A stretch of DNA of 64,000 bases from positions 620,001 through 684,000 of the forward strand of contig NZ_CP045121.1 in assembly GCF_011492965.1 (NCBI RefSeq), in the 5' to 3' direction. The stretch's first letter is position 1. Each line of letters begins with the position of its first letter. This stretch comes from Rubrobacter marinus. GTDB taxonomy: Bacteria > Actinomycetota > Rubrobacteria > Rubrobacterales > Rubrobacteraceae. Of the stretch, positions 44,706-53,274 are shown one piece after another. The notes beneath the pieces were generated by a model. That model made no database searches. It had not been told where the DNA came from and was given only the letters and a program-made list of their open reading frames with translations. A program made the translations under genes and the position numbers.

Positions 44706-46220
44706 GTGCACGTCCCGGTGAAAGCGGTTCGCGGTTCCGGCGTCGTACGCCTCCTGGCGCGCGTACCTCGCGCGCTGCTCGCCGGGGTACTCGCGCCCCT
44801 CGTCCTGCTGGTGCTGCCCGCGGTACTCTGGCTCAGCGTGCCGGACCCCGGAACCCTCGGGGTAACCCCGGCGTGGCTAAACGTCCCCGACCCCGCCCGG
44901 TTCGACGCGGACCCCTTCTACCTGGCTTCCCTGGTCCTGTTGGGCTTCCTGGCTATCGTCATGATCGCCGCAGAAGCTTCGCTGGCGCCGTTCTCGCTGC
45001 ACCTCGTGCATTGGGTTTTCGTCTACGTCTTCTTCTTTGCCGCTCCGCTGGCGCAATACAAGATGGGGACGTTCCCCTGGGAGGAGCTTTTCTCCTTCGA
45101 GACGGATCGGCTGGTGCTCACGAACCTCGCCGTGCTCTTGTGGAGCGTTGCCTGGATCGCCGCGCGGGTCTCTCAGTTCGCGCTTCTCCGACACCGTCCT
45201 GTTCCGCTCGGGCCCCGCGTTTCGGCCTTGGGGGTCTGGATCTGCGCCGGTCTGGCGCTGTTCTCGGCCGCGTACCTGCTGCTCACGCTCGGACCGATGG
45301 CCCTGATCTCTCGGGGCGCCACCGACATCTCCGCCGGAAACGCCTTCAGCGCCTCGAGCTCCGCTCTCGTCGTGGATAAGCTGCTCCGGGCCTTTCCGGC
45401 CGCCGCCGTTGCCGGCGCCGTGTGGTTCGCAAGCAGGGGAAACGCCCATTTCCTCGTGCGTGCGGGGCTCCTGATCGCCACGCTCGGTCTCCTCCTGGTC
45501 GCGGACTTCCCCTCGGGCTCCCCAAGACACCTCGTCGGCTCGATCTACCTCGGGCTGGTGCTGATCTTCCTGAACCGTTACCTGCGCACGGGCTGGCCGT
45601 TCGTCTTCCTGATGGTGGGCGGCATGCTGGTGGCGTTCCCGATCATGAGCGCGCTGTACCTCTCGACCGGTCCACATGAGACCGTGCCGTACCTCAGGGA
45701 TGGCTCGTTTCTCGGGGCGGGCATGACCACGGGCGACTTCGACGCATACTCCATGGTCGGCTACACGATAGGCTACCTGCACGATGGACCGGGCTCGACC
45801 TTCGGTCACCAGCTCCTGGGCGTGCTCCTCTTCTTCGTCCCCCGCAGCATCTGGCCCGACAAACCCTTCGGCAGCGGGTACACCGTGGCCGTGGACCAGG
45901 GCCTGCTCTTCAACAATGTCTCCAGCTCCCCCATCGCCGAGGGCCTCATAAACTTCGGCTGGGCCGGCGTCGTCCTGTTCGCCGTTGCCCTGTGCTGGAT
46001 CTTCGGCCTGCTGGATTCAAGCTTCCGGCACGCGGAACGCTCCGGGGAAGGCACCCTGCTCCGCCTGTTGTACCCGTTCCTGATCGGCTTCGCTTTCTTC
46101 TTGATGCGGGGCGACCTGCTCTCGTCTTTCGCTTTCGTGGCGGGCTTCGTGGCCGCGTTCCTGCCGCTGGCAGTACGGTTGCCGAGGGTCGCGCTCCGAA
46201 CGAAGAAATCGTCAATGTGA
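44706..46220 (+). CDS. Wzy-like polymerase (3)
   Basis: 504 residues, about 12 helices, the intact paralogue of 41769-43260. Distinct late region: GDFDAYSMVGYTIGYLHDGPGSTFGHQLLGVLLFFVPRSIWPDKPFGSGYTVAV. The FVPRxxWPDKPxGSGYTVAV stretch and the SSSPIAEGLINFGWAG stretch are similar to O-antigen polymerase/WzyE-like proteins that end in EA(L/Y)xNFG. The start is GTG 44706. It is followed after 81 bases by a Wzz-like gene. Confidence 0.75.
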   Translation: MHVPVKAVRGSGVVRLLARVPRALLAGVLAPLVLLVLPAVLWLSVPDPGTLGVTPAWLNVPDPARFDADPFYLASLVLLGFLAIVMIAAEASLAPFSLHLVHWVFVYVFFFAAPLAQYKMGTFPWEELFSFETDRLVLTNLAVLLWSVAWIAARVSQFALLRHRPVPLGPRVSALGVWICAGLALFSAAYLLLTLGPMALISRGATDISAGNAFSASSSALVVDKLLRAFPAAAVAGAVWFASRGNAHFLVRAGLLIATLGLLLVADFPSGSPRHLVGSIYLGLVLIFLNRYLRTGWPFVFLMVGGMLVAFPIMSALYLSTGPHETVPYLRDGSFLGAGMTTGDFDAYSMVGYTIGYLHDGPGSTFGHQLLGVLLFFVPRSIWPDKPFGSGYTVAVDQGLLFNNVSSSPIAEGLINFGWAGVVLFAVALCWIFGLLDSSFRHAERSGEGTLLRLLYPFLIGFAFFLMRGDLLSSFAFVAGFVAAFLPLAVRLPRVALRTKKSSM

Positions 46221-46301
46221 CCATACTATCCTGTTAGGATACGGGCTTACCGTGCAAGGACCCCCGGCGCCGTACGGGAGGTCGAGGGAGGAAATTCTTC
46301 A

Positions 46302-47147
46302 GTGCAGGGAACCTGGCGTAAGAAGAGCGGAGAATCTGGAGACGAGATCGTCCTCTCGGACATTCTAGGATTCTTCAGAGCCAACTGGAAGCTCATAGGA
46401 CTGCTGACCCTGCTCTTCTCGGCGCTTGCCATCGGTCTGGCCTTGTTGCTGCCCGACCAGTACAACAAGCGGGTAACCCTCGCGGTCAGGCCCGTGCCCT
46501 CCGACCTTCAGACCTCGCTCAACCAGCCTCCCGTGATGACCCCGAAGCAGGCCGGGGACTTGGCCGTCGCATACATACAGAATGCAGACCTTGGCGGCGT
46601 AGATGCCAGCCCCACCTACAACAACGTGACCCAGTGGGTCGAGGTGGCGCTGCAGTCGCGCGACAGAGACGCCCTGAACGGTGTAGCTCCCGTTCTGGTC
46701 GAGGCCGTGGAGAACGGCTTCAGCACGAACTACGAAGCGGCCTTCCGCGCCGCGGTGGAGACCGAAGTCACTCAGCTGAGGCGTGGATTGGAGAACCAAC
46801 GGGAGATTCTTGAGGACCTGGACAACCAGATCGAGCAATCAGGTCCCGTACAGACCGGAGGGACGGAGGACGTCGCGGCCATAGTACGGCTCCAAGCCCT
46901 AGAGACCGAGCGCGCCGACCAGAACGCCGCTATCGCAGCAGACGAGAACAGGCTGGCTTACCTTGAGGAGGCGCTGCGAGACCTACCCCAGAGGGCGAGA
47001 GATGCGACCTCCGTGGAGGTCCTGGAGGAGTCCGGAACACCCCAATCCCGCTCCCTCGTGCCGCTGATGATCCTCGCCGTCCTCTCCAGCCTCGTGCTAG
47101 CGGTCATCGTCGCCATCGTTCGAACGGCGGTACGGGGGACTAAGTGA
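46302..47147 (+). CDS. Wzz-like chain-length protein (2)
   Basis: 281 residues. N-terminal helix LIGLLTLLFSALAIGLALLLPDQYN, C-terminal helix SLVPLMILAVLSSLVLAVIVAIVRT, coiled-coil between. It shares size and layout with the gene at 37132, including the LLLP-x-x-Y-x-K-x-V-(S/T)-L-A-V start of the outer domain. GTG 46302 has GGGAGGA ten bases upstream. It has no kinase domain. It ends with an eight-base overlap with the convergent methyltransferase gene. Confidence 0.75.
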   Translation: MQGTWRKKSGESGDEIVLSDILGFFRANWKLIGLLTLLFSALAIGLALLLPDQYNKRVTLAVRPVPSDLQTSLNQPPVMTPKQAGDLAVAYIQNADLGGVDASPTYNNVTQWVEVALQSRDRDALNGVAPVLVEAVENGFSTNYEAAFRAAVETEVTQLRRGLENQREILEDLDNQIEQSGPVQTGGTEDVAAIVRLQALETERADQNAAIAADENRLAYLEEALRDLPQRARDATSVEVLEESGTPQSRSLVPLMILAVLSSLVLAVIVAIVRTAVRGTK

Positions 47148-48204
47148 GCGGTGGGATAGCCCCGTCGTCTTCCTTTGTCGCTACCATAAGCAACTCCTCG
47201 CCGGCGCTCGAGTCGAACAACAAGACCAGCGAGAGTAAGTACTGATAGGCGTGCCCGCTAAACTTATCGACCATGGAGCTCGGCGGCTGCCCGACCGCGG
47301 GCGATGACCTTCGAATTCGCCGACTCTCGATGAAGATACCGTAAGCCCCACGTACGGTGGTTTCGACCGTCGCTCGGCTCAAGCCGGCAGCCTGAGCCGC
47401 CAGGGCCAGAGTCTTTCGGGAGAACAGTACAAGGTGCCTCGGCGGGTCCAATGGTAGCCAAGCCACTCCGAAAAGCCGGTGACCCAGCGACGCTGTGTTC
47501 GGCGTAATCACGATCAAACGCCCACCGGGTTTGAGAACCCGCCGACACTCGCTGAGAAACTCTACCGGGTGATGCACGTGCTCTATGACGTGGCTCATAA
47601 CCACAGCATCGAAGCGGTTCGAAGGGTAGTTCTGACTCTCAAGCGTCCCTAAACGGACATCGAGACCATAGCTGCGGCGGGCTACTTCTACGGCGTCGGC
47701 GTCGAAGTCTACACCCTCTACCTCCCATCCCAGTCGGCGTAGCTCCTTCATCGTCTCGCCTGCTCCGGAGCCAACATCTAGCACTCGCCCTCTGTCTCGA
47801 CCCGGGAGGTACATGACGCTGCTCTCTATCATTTGGCGCTCTTCGGGGTGCAGGTACGCGAGCCGGCTCAAAAGCCGCTGCAAGGGTTTTACTTTCGCCT
47901 GCGCATAGCCGAATCTGAAAGCTAGGTATCCACGGCGTACATACTCGCGTAACAAGCGCGACGGGCTGCTTGGCGGCGCCTTGACGGAGTGCGTGTAGTA
48001 GGTAGCGTAGATCTTCCCGATGTCTTCCTCCGTGGGGCGCGGGTCCGAGAATAATAGACCGCAATCCTGACACCTCTTGAGCGACCACTCGCCGGGTGCT
48101 CCGAAGACGCGATCGCTCAAACCCTCATATGAGACGTTCCGTTTTTTGGTGCCGCATACGGGGCAGTGCGTCACGCGCTCCGTACGTATCCCACTGTTGT
48201 TCAC
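47140..48204 (-). CDS. class I SAM methyltransferase with N-terminal Cys4 motif
   Basis: 354 residues. The N-terminus has HCPVCGTKKR and LKRCQDCGLLFSDPRP, a zinc-ribbon-like pair. The SAM domain has RVLDVGSGAGETMKELRRLGW, GVDFDADAVEVAR, MSHVIEHVHHPVEFLSECRRVLKPGGRLIVITPN. This Methyltransf_23 layout is common in capsule and O-antigen loci, where such enzymes methylate sugars. The gene runs against its neighbours and begins a stretch of lower GC content. It may be an acquired module. Confidence 0.83.
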   Translation of the reverse strand: MNNSGIRTERVTHCPVCGTKKRNVSYEGLSDRVFGAPGEWSLKRCQDCGLLFSDPRPTEEDIGKIYATYYTHSVKAPPSSPSRLLREYVRRGYLAFRFGYAQAKVKPLQRLLSRLAYLHPEERQMIESSVMYLPGRDRGRVLDVGSGAGETMKELRRLGWEVEGVDFDADAVEVARRSYGLDVRLGTLESQNYPSNRFDAVVMSHVIEHVHHPVEFLSECRRVLKPGGRLIVITPNTASLGHRLFGVAWLPLDPPRHLVLFSRKTLALAAQAAGLSRATVETTVRGAYGIFIESRRIRRSSPAVGQPPSSMVDKFSGHAYQYLLSLVLLFDSSAGEELLMVATKEDDGAIPPLT

Positions 48205-48444
48205 CTACGGATCTCCTTTTCGCGAGCTTCGCTCTTCGCATGGGAGCCCGAACACTATTGCGACCGAAGACCCACTACATGGCAAGGAAAGTAGCCTAGC
48301 AGGTCCAACGAAGGGGCTCAAAAGACGTGGTGGCATAGCGGACGGTATGTTGGAGGCCTCCGCAGTTGTAGATGGGTTTTTACAACAAGGATTTCACCTT
48401 ATAAGATGCCGTCCTGTGAACTTTGGGCAGACCTTCCTCGTTGC
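48205..48444. promoter_or_regulatory. divergent promoter region, AT-richer
   Basis: This 240-base gap between divergent genes must contain both promoters. Its base composition is clearly less GC-rich than most of the window. I could not assign boxes, and no conserved protein is encoded. Confidence 0.35.
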
Positions 48445-49356
48445 ATGACCAGTGTCCTTCTCACCGGGGGTACGGGATTCATTGGGGGACATCTGCGTCT
48501 GGCGCTTCGTGACCAGCCGGTTGTGTTGCTGGGACGCAGCAAACCGAACTTGTACCGCAACGAGCGCTGGGCGAATACAAACTTGGCGCATGCTGTCCCT
48601 CGGGAGACGTTGGAGGGCAGCGAGGTGCTCTGCCATCTGGCTTACTCGATGTCGAGTGGTCGCAGCAACCTCAACTACAATCGGCACCTGATCGATGCCG
48701 TCAACCGCTGTCCAGACGTCCGACATGTGGTGCTCATGAGCTCTACCTCGGTCTACGGTTCCACCACGTCTGCCGTGGTCGACGAAGCAAGCCCCTGTAC
48801 CCCTGTTGGAGAATATGCCGAAACCAAACTCGCGTGCGAGTTGGCTTGGCGAGAGGAGCTTCGCGACAACTGCGCGCTTACCGTACTGCGCCCCAGCACG
48901 GTTATCGGGCCAAACAGTGTGGGTCTTCTATCCATGATCCAAGATGCCTTGCGCCGGCCTATCCTGGGTCCCGTAAAGCGTAGTGTGCTCTACCACCGCT
49001 CAGTCCACTACGTGGCCGTAACCAACGTCATAGCTGCGGTTCTCTTTTCTATGCACCGCGAGAGAGCGACGATGCGAGAGATTTACGTCGTTGCGGATGA
49101 TCATTACCCCGAGAACAAGAGCTACGCGGCTATGCAGGATGCGGTTAGGATAAGTGCAGGGCAACGCCCCTGGCCAGGCATTGCTCTGCCGCATCGAGTA
49201 TTGCCGTTGCTAGGAAGCCTCACTAACCGTCCGACCCTTGGTTTGAAGCGGGTTTTCTCCTCTGAGAAGATCCACGGTGCAGGTTTCGGGGACGCAACCA
49301 CCTTGTACGATGAGGTAAAGCGTACGGTAGCTAGCTTCGAACGGTACACCGTATGA
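48445..49356 (+). CDS. NAD-dependent sugar epimerase/reductase
   Basis: 303-residue extended SDR. NAD loop LLTGGTGFIGGHLRLAL; catalytic region MSSTSVYGSTTSAVVDEASP with EYAETKLACE (Tyr-x3-Lys). The C-terminal substrate part is short, so it may be a 4-ketoreductase or an epimerase. The start ATG 48445 has no strong ribosome site. Codon use is less GC-biased than in the flanking genes. Followed after 39 bases by a flippase. Confidence 0.8.
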   Translation: MTSVLLTGGTGFIGGHLRLALRDQPVVLLGRSKPNLYRNERWANTNLAHAVPRETLEGSEVLCHLAYSMSSGRSNLNYNRHLIDAVNRCPDVRHVVLMSSTSVYGSTTSAVVDEASPCTPVGEYAETKLACELAWREELRDNCALTVLRPSTVIGPNSVGLLSMIQDALRRPILGPVKRSVLYHRSVHYVAVTNVIAAVLFSMHRERATMREIYVVADDHYPENKSYAAMQDAVRISAGQRPWPGIALPHRVLPLLGSLTNRPTLGLKRVFSSEKIHGAGFGDATTLYDEVKRTVASFERYTV

Positions 49357-49395
49357 ATCTCGTCCACCTCATGAGGCCCTCCTCCGGAGGATTTT

Positions 49396-50967
49396 TTGAG
49401 TAGGTCGCATGAGGAAGGCACGCCAAGCCTGACTAGCGGTAGTCTGCTCGCGCGCAACGCCTACATCAACCTCGTCGGACAAGTTCTACCCATACTAGTC
49501 GCCATACTTGCCATACCTCTGCTCATCAAAGACATGGGGCAGGACCGTTTTGGTGTGCTGGCCCTGGCGTGGAGCGTTATGGGGTACTTTGGGCTGTTCG
49601 ACTTCGGCCTTAGCCGCGCAACGACGAAGTTTGTGGCAGAACATCAGGCCCGCGGTGAGCCCGATGTGATTCCCGGTTTAGTGTGGAGCTCGACACTCTC
49701 CCACGCTGCGCTTGGCCTCCTAGGTGGAGGCATCCTGCTGCTGCTCACGCCATGGCTTACGGGCTCCGTTCTAAACATACCGGCGGAGTTGCTGGGAGAG
49801 GCACAAACGTCGTTCTATCTGCTCGCGGTCTCGGTGCCGCTAGTGGTCACTACAGCGGCACTGCGCGGCGTGCTCGAAGCGGTCCAAAGATTTGACCTTA
49901 TAAACTTGGTGAAGATACCGGCCAGCATGATCAACTACCTTGGCCCTCTACCTATCTTGCTGTTTACTGATAGCTTGGTCTCGGTGGTCGGCTTTCTAGT
50001 CTTCAGCCGCGCCCTCGTGTTGCTAGTTCACTTCTTCCTCTGCTTGCGCGTTATGCCCTCACTCTCGCACAGTTTCGGCTTCGAGTTTGCCCGCATCAAG
50101 CCGTTGCTCGGCTTTGGCGGTTGGCTCACGGTCTCCAACTTCATTGTCCCCTCGATTTCCTCGATAGACAGATTCATGATTGGAGCAGTCGTTTCTCTGA
50201 GCGCGGTTACCCTTTACGCGACCCCCTTCGAGGTCGTGACGAAGCTGACCGTATTCTCTGCTAGCTTGCTCTCTGTTCTGTTCCCGGCTTTCAGCGCCCT
50301 ATCCGTAGGGCGTGAGAAAGACCTGTACCGCCTCTACGGGCGGGCGTTCAAGTACCTACTTGTTCTTGTGGCCCCCATAGTTGGCGTCCTCCTGGCTCTC
50401 GCTTATGATCTCCTGGCGCTGTGGGTAGCTCCAGATTTCGCGCGCTACAGCGCTCCTGTGACGCAGTGGCTGGCGATCGGTGTCTTGGTACGCGTCTTGG
50501 CAAACGTACCCATGACCGTACTGCAGGGCATCGGAAGGGCGGACGTCACCGCTAAACTGCAGCTTCTGCAGTTGCCGCTGTATGCGGCGGGAGTTTGGTT
50601 CCTCGTAACCCAGATGGGCATAGTTGGCGTCGCTATAGCCTGGACTTTGCGAGCTGTAGTAGATGCAGTAATGATGTTTGTTGCAACACGTCGATTGTTG
50701 CCCGTACCCGCGGAGAAGCCCGAAGCGCACTTCTCTTGGACGAACATCATCGTCATCTCTGGAGCACTTCTGATATTTCTTGGTGTAGGGTCGTCGCTGT
50801 CGGAAGTGGTTATCCTAAAGTTCGTTGTAGTGGGAATGTTATCGCTAGTGTTTGTTGCGTGGGAGTGGTTCTTTTTCCTTCAGCCCGCCGACCGCGAAGC
50901 CTTCTTGAAGGCGGCTAGACCTTTGAGAGGTATGGTCGGAAAGAACTCAAGGAAAGAACCGCAATAG
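49396..50967 (+). CDS. Wzx-type flippase (3)
   Basis: 523 residues with 14 or so helices: LLARNAYINLVGQVLPILVAILAIPLLIKDMGQDRFGVLALAWSVMGYFGLFDFGLSRATTKFVAE is the standard N-terminus of Wzx/RfbX-type transporters (shown here as three stretches: NLVGQVLPILVAILAIP, FGVLALAWSVMGYFG, DFGLSRATTKFV). The TTG at 49396 is placed by CGGAGGA just upstream. It is in the AT-richer island and probably belongs with the adjacent epimerase and sulfotransferase. Confidence 0.85.
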   Translation: MSRSHEEGTPSLTSGSLLARNAYINLVGQVLPILVAILAIPLLIKDMGQDRFGVLALAWSVMGYFGLFDFGLSRATTKFVAEHQARGEPDVIPGLVWSSTLSHAALGLLGGGILLLLTPWLTGSVLNIPAELLGEAQTSFYLLAVSVPLVVTTAALRGVLEAVQRFDLINLVKIPASMINYLGPLPILLFTDSLVSVVGFLVFSRALVLLVHFFLCLRVMPSLSHSFGFEFARIKPLLGFGGWLTVSNFIVPSISSIDRFMIGAVVSLSAVTLYATPFEVVTKLTVFSASLLSVLFPAFSALSVGREKDLYRLYGRAFKYLLVLVAPIVGVLLALAYDLLALWVAPDFARYSAPVTQWLAIGVLVRVLANVPMTVLQGIGRADVTAKLQLLQLPLYAAGVWFLVTQMGIVGVAIAWTLRAVVDAVMMFVATRRLLPVPAEKPEAHFSWTNIIVISGALLIFLGVGSSLSEVVILKFVVVGMLSLVFVAWEWFFFLQPADREAFLKAARPLRGMVGKNSRKEPQ

Positions 50968-51126
50968 TAGCCTCAATGCAAGCCAATAGTTCTGTGAACC
51001 GGTAACTGGCGGTGGCGAAACTTTCGAGGACGGTCTCACTTCTAACGATGATCTTCCCAATGCTAGACTGCGGAAGGATGAGGGCTTTACGCGCCAACTC
51101 GATCGTTTATTCTTCCCAGTGCAGAT

Positions 51127-52248
51127 ATGTTGTGGCGTGCGCTTCGTACGGCGCTAGCCTGGGTTGGGCGCGAAGAAGTGAGCACTCGACCCTTGAGCTT
51201 CGTCCAAACTTCAGAGCATGCAAAGTGGGTGTTTGAGAGCGTGACACGGGGCGCCGAAGGGCGAAATCTTGGACTTGGCATAGATGTCGATCCGGGAAAC
51301 ACCGCCTCTACCTTGACCAGAGAGAGGATCAAGGTACTTTACATAGCTGGCTGGGGAAGGAGCGGGAGCACGATCCTGGACAACCTGCTCGGGCAGCTTG
51401 AAGGGTTTTTCTCCGTTGGAGAGATTAATTGCCTGTGGGAACGGAATCTTCTGGGAGATTGGCTCTGTGGTTGCGGCAGATCATTTCGAGCATGTCCGGT
51501 TTGGTCTGAGGTGATGAAGTCGGCGTTCGGCGGCGTCCAAAATATAGATGCGCGGAAGATGATCCGGCTGCGCGACAGCGGTGCCCGTACCCGTCACGTG
51601 CCACTGATGCTAACGTCTCTCGCGGAGCCGCTGCTCAAGAATCGCTTGTCAGAGTACGTGAGCAACCTTGACAGGCTCTACCGTGGGGTGAAGAGCGTGA
51701 CAGGGAGCAGGGTCATAGTCGATTCCTCCAAATCCCCCGCCTACAGCTATGCATTGAATATGGTCCCCGGCGTGGATTTATACGTGGTGCATCTCGTGCG
51801 CGATCCTAGAGCAGTGGCATATTCTTGGCAGCGCAGGAAGAAGGTAGATCCCAAGATGGACGGGCTGATGGTACGGTACGGTCCTTTTCGCAGCAGCGTG
51901 ATTTGGAGCGCATGGAATGTCGTAACAGAAGCGTTCTGGAGCCGTAGATCCTCGCGATACCTTCGAATACGCTACGAGGATCTCGTTGCTGACCCTCTGA
52001 AGACCCTGAGGCGGATACCGGGTTTGGTAGGGGAAGATGCTAAGTTACCTGATGTAGAAGGGCGCACAGTAGAGCTTAAAGTTACCCACACTACGAGCGG
52101 CAATTTGAGTCGGTTCAAGACCGGAACGGTGGAGCTGCGGCCGGACGAGGAATGGCGTGCAAGTATGAAGGTTAGCGACAAGAAACTCGTCGGAGCTCTG
52201 ACTTGGCCCCTGCGCAGAAGGTACGGGTATTTGGACCGACCTAGCTAG
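51127..52248 (+). CDS. sulfotransferase-family protein (4)
   Basis: The PAPS loop is IAGWGRSGSTILDNLLGQ, the cysteine cluster CGCGRSFRACPVW, the 3'-phosphate motif HLVRDPRAVAYSWQRRK and IRYEDLVADPLKTLRR. It matches sulfotransferase 2 in order and motifs, but with distinctly lower GC content. The true start may be later than 51127: the first ~65 residues are not typical, and the domain begins near RERIKVLYIAG. It stands alone after a 159-base gap. Confidence 0.82.
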   Translation: MLWRALRTALAWVGREEVSTRPLSFVQTSEHAKWVFESVTRGAEGRNLGLGIDVDPGNTASTLTRERIKVLYIAGWGRSGSTILDNLLGQLEGFFSVGEINCLWERNLLGDWLCGCGRSFRACPVWSEVMKSAFGGVQNIDARKMIRLRDSGARTRHVPLMLTSLAEPLLKNRLSEYVSNLDRLYRGVKSVTGSRVIVDSSKSPAYSYALNMVPGVDLYVVHLVRDPRAVAYSWQRRKKVDPKMDGLMVRYGPFRSSVIWSAWNVVTEAFWSRRSSRYLRIRYEDLVADPLKTLRRIPGLVGEDAKLPDVEGRTVELKVTHTTSGNLSRFKTGTVELRPDEEWRASMKVSDKKLVGALTWPLRRRYGYLDRPS

Positions 52249-52674
52249 CGTGAGCGAAGCTTTCCGACGCCGTTTTGGAAGGAACTCATTACATGCAATA
52301 GGTCAAGAGGCACATTCAGGATCACGCTCTCTAGAGACAACGGCTATACCGCTTGTAGCAAGATGGTCGAAGCACTGATATGCGTGCTTGAAGAAACAGA
52401 CGCCCTTGTTCCTGAACCGAGCTTCGATACATGCCCTCGACTCGAGCACGTAGCTGAATACAATCCGTGGTGGAGCGGATCTTCTGGATTACCTGCCTTC
52501 AAAATATCCCGTGTACTCGGTACAGGGCGTCGAGATGAGCGCGCAAAGTCGTGCGCCTCGCGCTGGCGCTTGGTCGGTACCGATTCCTAGCTCAAACTAG
52601 CTGGACAAAGATGGCCCAATTGCACGATCTCTCTCCCCTCGCCGCCTGTCACTCTTCGGGTGGAGGAAGTAGTG
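52249..52674. other. intergenic stretch, no gene supported
   Basis: 426 bases between the fourth sulfotransferase and the RTX gene. One 75-codon frame (52363-52590) has no ribosome site and no family resemblance. The sequence is AT-richer than the locus average and marks the right border of the low-GC island. It may be leftover sequence at a recombination border. Confidence 0.4.
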
Positions 52675-53157
52675 ATGCCGCGAGGCAGAGAGAGGTGGAG
52701 GATGGGACGCACGATCAAGCTGGCTGTGGCGATGGCGATGATCCTCGCTCTGGGCGCCGGTACCGCACTGGCCGCGACGGTGGTCGGTACGGCCGGCATC
52801 GACAGGCTGCTCGGCACGAACGGGGACGACGAGATGTACGGGCTGGCGGGCAACGACTCCATGGACGGCCGAGGCGGCAACGACTCGATGGCCGGAGGCC
52901 AGGGGAACGACACGATGAACGGCGGCCTCGGCAACGACTCCATCTTCGGCGGAGCCGGCAGCGACGAGCTCTATGACGGGTCTTCCGGTGACGACTATAT
53001 CCAGGCCAACGGCGACGGGACCAGGGACAACGTCTTCTGCGGCGACGGCTTCGACAGGGTAGTGGCCGGCCCCGAGGACGTGGTCGAGGACAAGCTTGCC
53101 AAGGAGACGAACAGCGGCCACAGGCACGACGACTGTGAGAGGGTCTTCGTCAGATAG
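52675..53157 (+). CDS. secreted RTX calcium-binding protein (2)
   Basis: About 160 residues from ATG 52675 (GGAGGAAG upstream). Signal peptide KLAVAMAMILALGAGTALAA, then five or six RTX units (YGLAGNDSMDGRGGNDSMAGGQ, GGLGNDSIFGGAGSDELY). C-terminus FCGDGFDRVVAGPEDVV and HDDCERV, the same two-cysteine ending as RTX protein 1. It would be exported and bind calcium. An 11-base-pair hairpin follows the stop. Confidence 0.83.
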   Translation: MPRGRERWRMGRTIKLAVAMAMILALGAGTALAATVVGTAGIDRLLGTNGDDEMYGLAGNDSMDGRGGNDSMAGGQGNDTMNGGLGNDSIFGGAGSDELYDGSSGDDYIQANGDGTRDNVFCGDGFDRVVAGPEDVVEDKLAKETNSGHRHDDCERVFVR

Positions 53158-53185
53158 CCGCAAGCCTCATACGACGCGAGTGGAA

Positions 53186-53212
53186 GAGGGAGCCGGGTGC
53201 ACCGGCTCCCTC
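53186..53212 (+). terminator. perfect 11-base-pair hairpin after RTX gene 2
   Basis: GAGGGAGCCGG pairs with CCGGCTCCCTC around a five-base loop, 28 bases after the RTX stop. No T-tract follows, but it is the strongest simple hairpin seen in the locus and is well placed for a terminator. Confidence 0.5.
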
Positions 53213-53274
53213 TCTCGCGGGGCGCTTGTCGCCGTTAACTGAGGCCGGAACGTCGGTGCTAAACTGCTGCGTTG

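Noticed and set aside
52363..52590. 75-residue frame after sulfotransferase 4
   Set aside because: No ribosome binding site, no family resemblance, AT-richer border sequence.
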